Shown in pieces: positions 60,437-64,000 of a stretch of DNA of 64,000 nucleotides (position 1 is its first letter; each line of letters opens with the position of its first letter). Origin of the DNA: Bradyrhizobium embrapense (GTDB lineage: Bacteria > Pseudomonadota > Alphaproteobacteria > Rhizobiales > Xanthobacteraceae). The notes under the pieces were generated by a model that saw only the letters and a program-made list of their open reading frames with translations, was not told the DNA's origin and searched no databases. The stretch lies in contig NZ_LFIP02000003.1 in the NCBI RefSeq assembly GCF_001189235.2, positions 310,001-374,000 of the forward strand. The letters run 5' to 3'. The position numbers and the translations under genes were made by a program.

Positions 60437-61543
60437 ATGTTCTACTGGTTGATCGAACTGTCCAACACCGTTCCGGGGTTTGGGCCATTCCGCAGCGCTC
60501 TGAACGTGTTCCGTTACATCACCTTCCGCACCGGCGGCGCGATGGTGACCGGTGCGCTGTTCGTGTTCCTGTTCGGGCCCTGGATCATCGATCATTTGCG
60601 GCTGCGGCAGGGCAAGGGCCAGCCGATCCGCACCGATGGCCCGCAATCGCACCTGATTTCCAAGAAGGGCACGCCCACCATGGGCGGGCTGATGATCCTG
60701 TCCGGGCTCGTGGTGTCGACGCTGCTCTGGGCCAATCCGCTCAATCCCTATGTCTGGATCGTGCTCGCGGTGACGCTCGGCTTTGGTTTCGTCGGCTTCT
60801 ATGACGATTATCTCAAGGTCACAAAGCAGTCGCACAGCGGCTTCGCCGGCAAGCTGCGGCTTCTGATCGAGGCAGCGATCGGGCTCGCCGCCACCTACGC
60901 GCTGGTCCGGCTCGGCCGCGACGTGTCCTCGACCTCGCTTGTGATACCGTTCTTCAAGGACCTCGTGATCAATTTCGGCTGGTTCTTCGTGATCTTCGGC
61001 GCCTTCGTGATGGTCGGCGCCGGCAACGCGGTGAACCTGACTGACGGCCTCGACGGCCTCGCGATCGTGCCTGTCATGATCGCGGCCGCGAGCTTCGGCA
61101 TGATCTCGTACCTGACCGGCAACGCGGTGTTCTCGGACTACCTGCAGATCAACTACGTCGCCGGCACCGGCGAACTGGCGGTGCTATGCGGCGCGGTGCT
61201 GGGCGCAGGTCTCGGCTTCCTCTGGTTCAACGCGCCGCCGGCCTCGATCTTCATGGGCGACACCGGCTCGCTCGCGCTCGGCGGCATGCTGGGTGCCACC
61301 GCCGTTGCGGTCAAGCACGAGATCGTGCTGGCCGTGATCGGCGGCCTGTTCGTGCTGGAGGCGGTCTCGGTCATCGTCCAGGTCACCTCGTTCAAGCTCA
61401 CCGGCAAGCGCGTGTTTCGGATGGCGCCGCTGCACCATCATTTCGAGCAGAAGGGCTGGACCGAGCCGCAGATCGTGATCCGGTTCTGGATCATCTCGGT
61501 GATGCTGGCGCTCGCCGGCCTCTCGACCCTCAAGCTGCGCTGA
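60437..61543 (+). CDS. mraY: Phospho-MurNAc-pentapeptide translocase
   Basis: 368 residues with ten membrane helices. [60 protein letters not shown] and [20 protein letters not shown] are the conserved cytoplasmic loops with the catalytic Asp and His residues. It transfers phospho-MurNAc-pentapeptide to undecaprenyl phosphate, making lipid I. The gene lies between murF and murD as usual. Confidence 0.96.
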   Translation: MFYWLIELSNTVPGFGPFRSALNVFRYITFRTGGAMVTGALFVFLFGPWIIDHLRLRQGKGQPIRTDGPQSHLISKKGTPTMGGLMILSGLVVSTLLWANPLNPYVWIVLAVTLGFGFVGFYDDYLKVTKQSHSGFAGKLRLLIEAAIGLAATYALVRLGRDVSSTSLVIPFFKDLVINFGWFFVIFGAFVMVGAGNAVNLTDGLDGLAIVPVMIAAASFGMISYLTGNAVFSDYLQINYVAGTGELAVLCGAVLGAGLGFLWFNAPPASIFMGDTGSLALGGMLGATAVAVKHEIVLAVIGGLFVLEAVSVIVQVTSFKLTGKRVFRMAPLHHHFEQKGWTEPQIVIRFWIISVMLALAGLSTLKLR

Positions 61544-61551
61544 GCGTCACC

Positions 61552-62952
61552 ATGATCCCGGTCACCTCCTTCTCGGGCAAGACGGTCGCGGTGTTCGGGC
61601 TCGGCGGCTCCGGGCTCGCGAGCTGCCACGCGCTGAAGGCCGGTGGCGCGGAGGTGATCGCGGCCGACGACAGTGCCGACAACGTCGCCAAGGCGGCGCA
61701 GGCCGGCTTCACCACTGCCGATCTGCGCACCGTGTCGTGGGCGAATTTCGCCGCCCTGATCCTGACCCCCGGTGCGCCGCTGACGCATCCGGCGCCGCAC
61801 TGGAGCGTGCTGAAGGCGCGCGAGGCCGGTGTCGAGGTGATCGGCGACGTCGAACTGTTCTGCCGCGAGCGGCGCCGTCATGCACCGAACGCGCCGTTCG
61901 TCGCCATCACCGGCACCAACGGCAAGTCGACCACGACGGCGTTGATCGCGCATCTGATGAAGGTCGCCGGCTACGACACCCAGATGGGCGGCAATATCGG
62001 CACCGCGATCCTGTCGCTGGAGCCGCCGCGGATGGGCCGCGTCCATGTCATCGAGATGTCGTCCTACCAGATCGACCTTGCGCCATCGCTCGATCCTTCG
62101 GTCGGTATCCTGATCAACATCAGTGAGGACCACATCGATCGCCACGGCACGCTGGAGCATTACGCGGCGGTCAAGGAGCGGCTGGTCGTTGGCGTGCAAC
62201 AGGGCGGCACCGCGATCGTCGGCGTCGACGATGGCTGGTGCCGCGACATCGCCGACCGGCTCGATCGCGCCGGCAAGCGCGTGGTGCGCATCTCGGTAAA
62301 GAACCCGCTGCCCGACGGCCTCTATGTCGAGCACGAGACCATCGTGCGTGCCCAGGGTGCGGCGCGCAGCGAGGTCGCGCGTCTCGGCGGCATAGGCTCG
62401 CTGCGCGGCCTGCATAATGCGCAGAACGCGGCCTGCGCCTCGGCCTGTGCGCTGGCGATGGGGATTGCGACCGATGTGCTGCAGAACGCCCTGCGCAGCT
62501 TCCCGGGTCTGGCACATCGCATGGAGCAGGTCGGCCGTCGCGGCGACGTGCTGTTCGTCAACGACTCCAAGGGCACCAACGCGGATGCCGCCGCGCATGC
62601 GCTGTCGTCGTTCGCCGATATCTACTGGATCGCCGGCGGCAAGCCGAAGGCCGGTGGCATCACCGGTCTCACCGAATATTTCCCACGCATCCGCAAGGCC
62701 TATCTGATCGGCGAGGCGGCGGCCGAATTCTCCGGTACGCTCGGCGACCGCGTCCCGCATGAGATGTCCGGCACGCTCGACGTCGCGATCGCCAGCGCCG
62801 CGCGCGATGCCGAGGCGTCGGGACTGAGCGAAGCCGTCGTGCTGCTGTCGCCGGCCTGCGCCTCGTTCGACCAGTACCGCAATTTCGAAATCCGCGGCAC
62901 CGCCTTCCGCGACATCGTCCAGGCGCTGCCCGGCATCAAGCCGGTGGTGTAG
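61552..62952 (+). CDS. murD: UDP-MurNAc-L-Ala-D-Glu ligase
   Basis: 466 residues. The first Rossmann-like domain has [20 protein letters not shown], the ATP site is [20 protein letters not shown], with [37 protein letters not shown] and the C-terminal [18 protein letters not shown]. It adds D-glutamate to UDP-MurNAc-L-Ala. The ATG at 61552 is chosen; it begins 8 bp after the mraY stop. After the stop a 319-bp gap with a palindromic repeat precedes ftsW. Confidence 0.95.
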   Translation: MIPVTSFSGKTVAVFGLGGSGLASCHALKAGGAEVIAADDSADNVAKAAQAGFTTADLRTVSWANFAALILTPGAPLTHPAPHWSVLKAREAGVEVIGDVELFCRERRRHAPNAPFVAITGTNGKSTTTALIAHLMKVAGYDTQMGGNIGTAILSLEPPRMGRVHVIEMSSYQIDLAPSLDPSVGILINISEDHIDRHGTLEHYAAVKERLVVGVQQGGTAIVGVDDGWCRDIADRLDRAGKRVVRISVKNPLPDGLYVEHETIVRAQGAARSEVARLGGIGSLRGLHNAQNAACASACALAMGIATDVLQNALRSFPGLAHRMEQVGRRGDVLFVNDSKGTNADAAAHALSSFADIYWIAGGKPKAGGITGLTEYFPRIRKAYLIGEAAAEFSGTLGDRVPHEMSGTLDVAIASAARDAEASGLSEAVVLLSPACASFDQYRNFEIRGTAFRDIVQALPGIKPVV

Positions 62953-63271
62953 ACACAAGTTCTCCGTCATTCGCCGGCGGGTGAAGACGCCGCATAAGCT
63001 GTCTGACGGTTGAATCAGAACTTGCACCGTCATGCTGAGGTGCGAGCGAAGCGAGCCTCGAAGCACGGCGGCACGGCTGGTGGCCGCGCATCCTTCGAGG
63101 CTCGCTGCGCTCGCGCCCTCAGGATGACTGGGTTGGCAGGGGGCAGGCGGCGGCGTTGAGCTTCAAAGCGACTTCCCAAAGCCCCTCCCTCAAAAGTTAC
63201 CCAACCCGTTAACCCCTTGGAAACCATCCTGCGCCACGAATGAACGTTATCTCTGCCATCTGGGGACGCCC
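62953..63271. other. murD-ftsW gap with repeat, no gene seen
   Basis: 319 bp with no gene. Most of it is the family D palindrome (63029-63131). The last part before ftsW has TGAACGTTATCTCTGCC, and no clear promoter is recognised. The interruption is long compared with the tight spacing of the rest of the cluster. Confidence 0.6.
63029..63131. repeat. Palindromic repeat, family D
   Basis: CCGTCATGCTGAGGTGCGAG at the left faces CGCCCTCAGGATGACTGG at the right; within, GCGAAGCGAGCCTCGAAG pairs with CTTCGAGGCTCGCTGCGC. The same end sequence (GTCATCCTGAGGAT) is at about 34999-35013, and a fragment (GCGCTCCTCAGGGTGACGG) is near 31529-31547. Confidence 0.8.
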
Positions 63272-64000
63272 ATGCTCGCCCGTGACCAACGCACCCCGTT
63301 CTCGGACTGGTGGTGGACCGTCGACAAGCTGCTGCTTGTGGCGATCGCCGCGTTGATGCTGGCCGGGGTCATCCTGTCGTTGGCGGCGAGCCCGCCGGTC
63401 GCGACCCGGATCGGGCTCGATCCGTTCCACTTCTTCAACCGCCACGTCATGTTCCTGGTGCCCTCGCTGATCGTGCTGATCGGCGTATCGTTCATGACGC
63501 CGCGGCAGATCCGACGCACTGCACTTGTGGTGTTCGTGCTGTCGATCGCGCTGATCGTGCTGACGCTGCTGGTCGGGCCCGAGGTCAAGGGCTCGCGGCG
63601 CTGGATCACGCTGCTCGGCGTCAACATCCAGGCCTCCGAAGCCGCCAAGCCCGCCTTCGTGATCGTCGCGGCCTGGCTGTTTGCGGAATCCACCAAACGG
63701 CCGGAGATGCCGGCGACGTCGATGGCGCTGGTGCTGCTGATGACGCTGGTGTCGCTCCTGGTGATGGAGCCCGACTTCGGACAGACCATGCTGATCACGA
63801 CAGTCTGGGGCGCGCTGTTCTTCATCGCGGGCATGCGGATGATCTGGGTGTTCGGGCTCGCGGGCGCCGCCGGCGCCGGCCTGTTCGGCGCCTATCTCCT
63901 GGTGCCGCACGTCGCCGGCCGCATCAAGCGCTTCATGAATCCCGCTTCCGGCGATACCTTCCAGGTCGACACCGCGATGGAGGCGTTCTGGAACGGCGGC
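63272..64000 (+). CDS. ftsW: Septal peptidoglycan polymerase FtsW (partial)
   Basis: 243 codons, cut by the end of the window. SEDS-family protein with at least six membrane helices, opening MLARDQRTPFSDWWWTVDKL, then GPEVKGSRRWITLLGVNIQA, SEAAKPAFVIVAAWLFAEST, MEPDFGQTMLITTVWGALFF. These match FtsW rather than RodA in a dcw context. It polymerises lipid II into septal glycan with FtsI. The ATG is chosen as the one followed by the family N-terminus. murG, murC and later dcw genes are expected further on but are outside the window. Confidence 0.93.
   Translation, partial: MLARDQRTPFSDWWWTVDKLLLVAIAALMLAGVILSLAASPPVATRIGLDPFHFFNRHVMFLVPSLIVLIGVSFMTPRQIRRTALVVFVLSIALIVLTLLVGPEVKGSRRWITLLGVNIQASEAAKPAFVIVAAWLFAESTKRPEMPATSMALVLLMTLVSLLVMEPDFGQTMLITTVWGALFFIAGMRMIWVFGLAGAAGAGLFGAYLLVPHVAGRIKRFMNPASGDTFQVDTAMEAFWNGG

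Noticed and set aside
1-64000. tRNA genes, CRISPR arrays, insertion sequences and prophage
   Set aside because: No tRNA-like T-loop context, no regularly spaced direct repeats and no transposase or integrase motifs were found by reading. A covariance or profile search would be needed to be certain.

Overview
The window reads as a chromosomal segment of a high-GC alphaproteobacterium of the Bradyrhizobium / Nitrobacteraceae group (order Hyphomicrobiales). The basis is the strong GC bias, a Rhodobacter-type phospholipid methyltransferase, several families of small palindromic repeats of the kind scattered through bradyrhizobial genomes, and many small proteins of bradyrhizobial character. I could not run a search, so the genus is an inference. 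No phage, insertion sequence, tRNA or CRISPR array was seen.

Layout. 1-5.4 kb: a small zinc-ribbon protein, an OmpR/EnvZ-type two-component pair, two PRC-barrel proteins and a secreted glycerophosphodiesterase. 5.5-9.9 kb: a three-gene exporter operon (HlyD, fused ABC-2 permease, HlyD) with no ATPase gene. 10-18.8 kb: small orphan genes, an amino-acid-type ABC binding protein, a DUF4403 protein, an L,D-transpeptidase, an acyltransferase-3, a TauE/SafE permease and a TAXI-type binding protein. 18.9-25.5 kb: a membrane-lipid neighbourhood (GT4 glycosyltransferase, PmtA-type methyltransferase, Mpo1-like membrane protein, class-III aminotransferase, phosphatidylserine decarboxylase) followed by a Nudix hydrolase. 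The aminotransferase and decarboxylase start codons overlap head to head. 25.5-34.2 kb: FecR-domain, Cys-rich, IspZ-like, membrane AraC and paired DUF2147 genes (one frameshifted), a 31-residue membrane peptide, an extensin-like lipoprotein and a receiver protein. 34.2-37.9 kb: an SDR lacking its YxxxK pair, then a Baeyer-Villiger-type monooxygenase fused to an alpha/beta hydrolase, whose fingerprint His is Phe. 38-47 kb: GNAT, TetR plus an EmrAB-type pump with a 25-bp palindromic operator, an ABC exporter, a second TauE and a hydrolase. 47-53.7 kb: conserved hypotheticals, a DUF1254 protein, a stand-alone sigma-1.1-like protein beside the RNase P RNA gene, a DGPF/ECF42-type sigma pair and a peptidoglycan amidase. 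54.2-64 kb: the division and cell-wall (dcw) cluster rsmH-ftsL-ftsI-murE-murF-mraY-murD-ftsW (ftsW cut by the window end), without mraZ.

How they fit. The dcw genes, the amidase, the L,D-transpeptidase and the extensin-like protein act on peptidoglycan. The 19-24.5 kb genes look devoted to phospholipid head groups and acyl chains. The pumps and regulators are typical accessory functions of a soil bacterium. The most unusual points are the monooxygenase-hydrolase fusion with two degenerate active sites in its neighbourhood, the lipid cluster with overlapping divergent starts, the free sigma-1.1-like domain next to rnpB, and very small genes that standard gene calling can miss.
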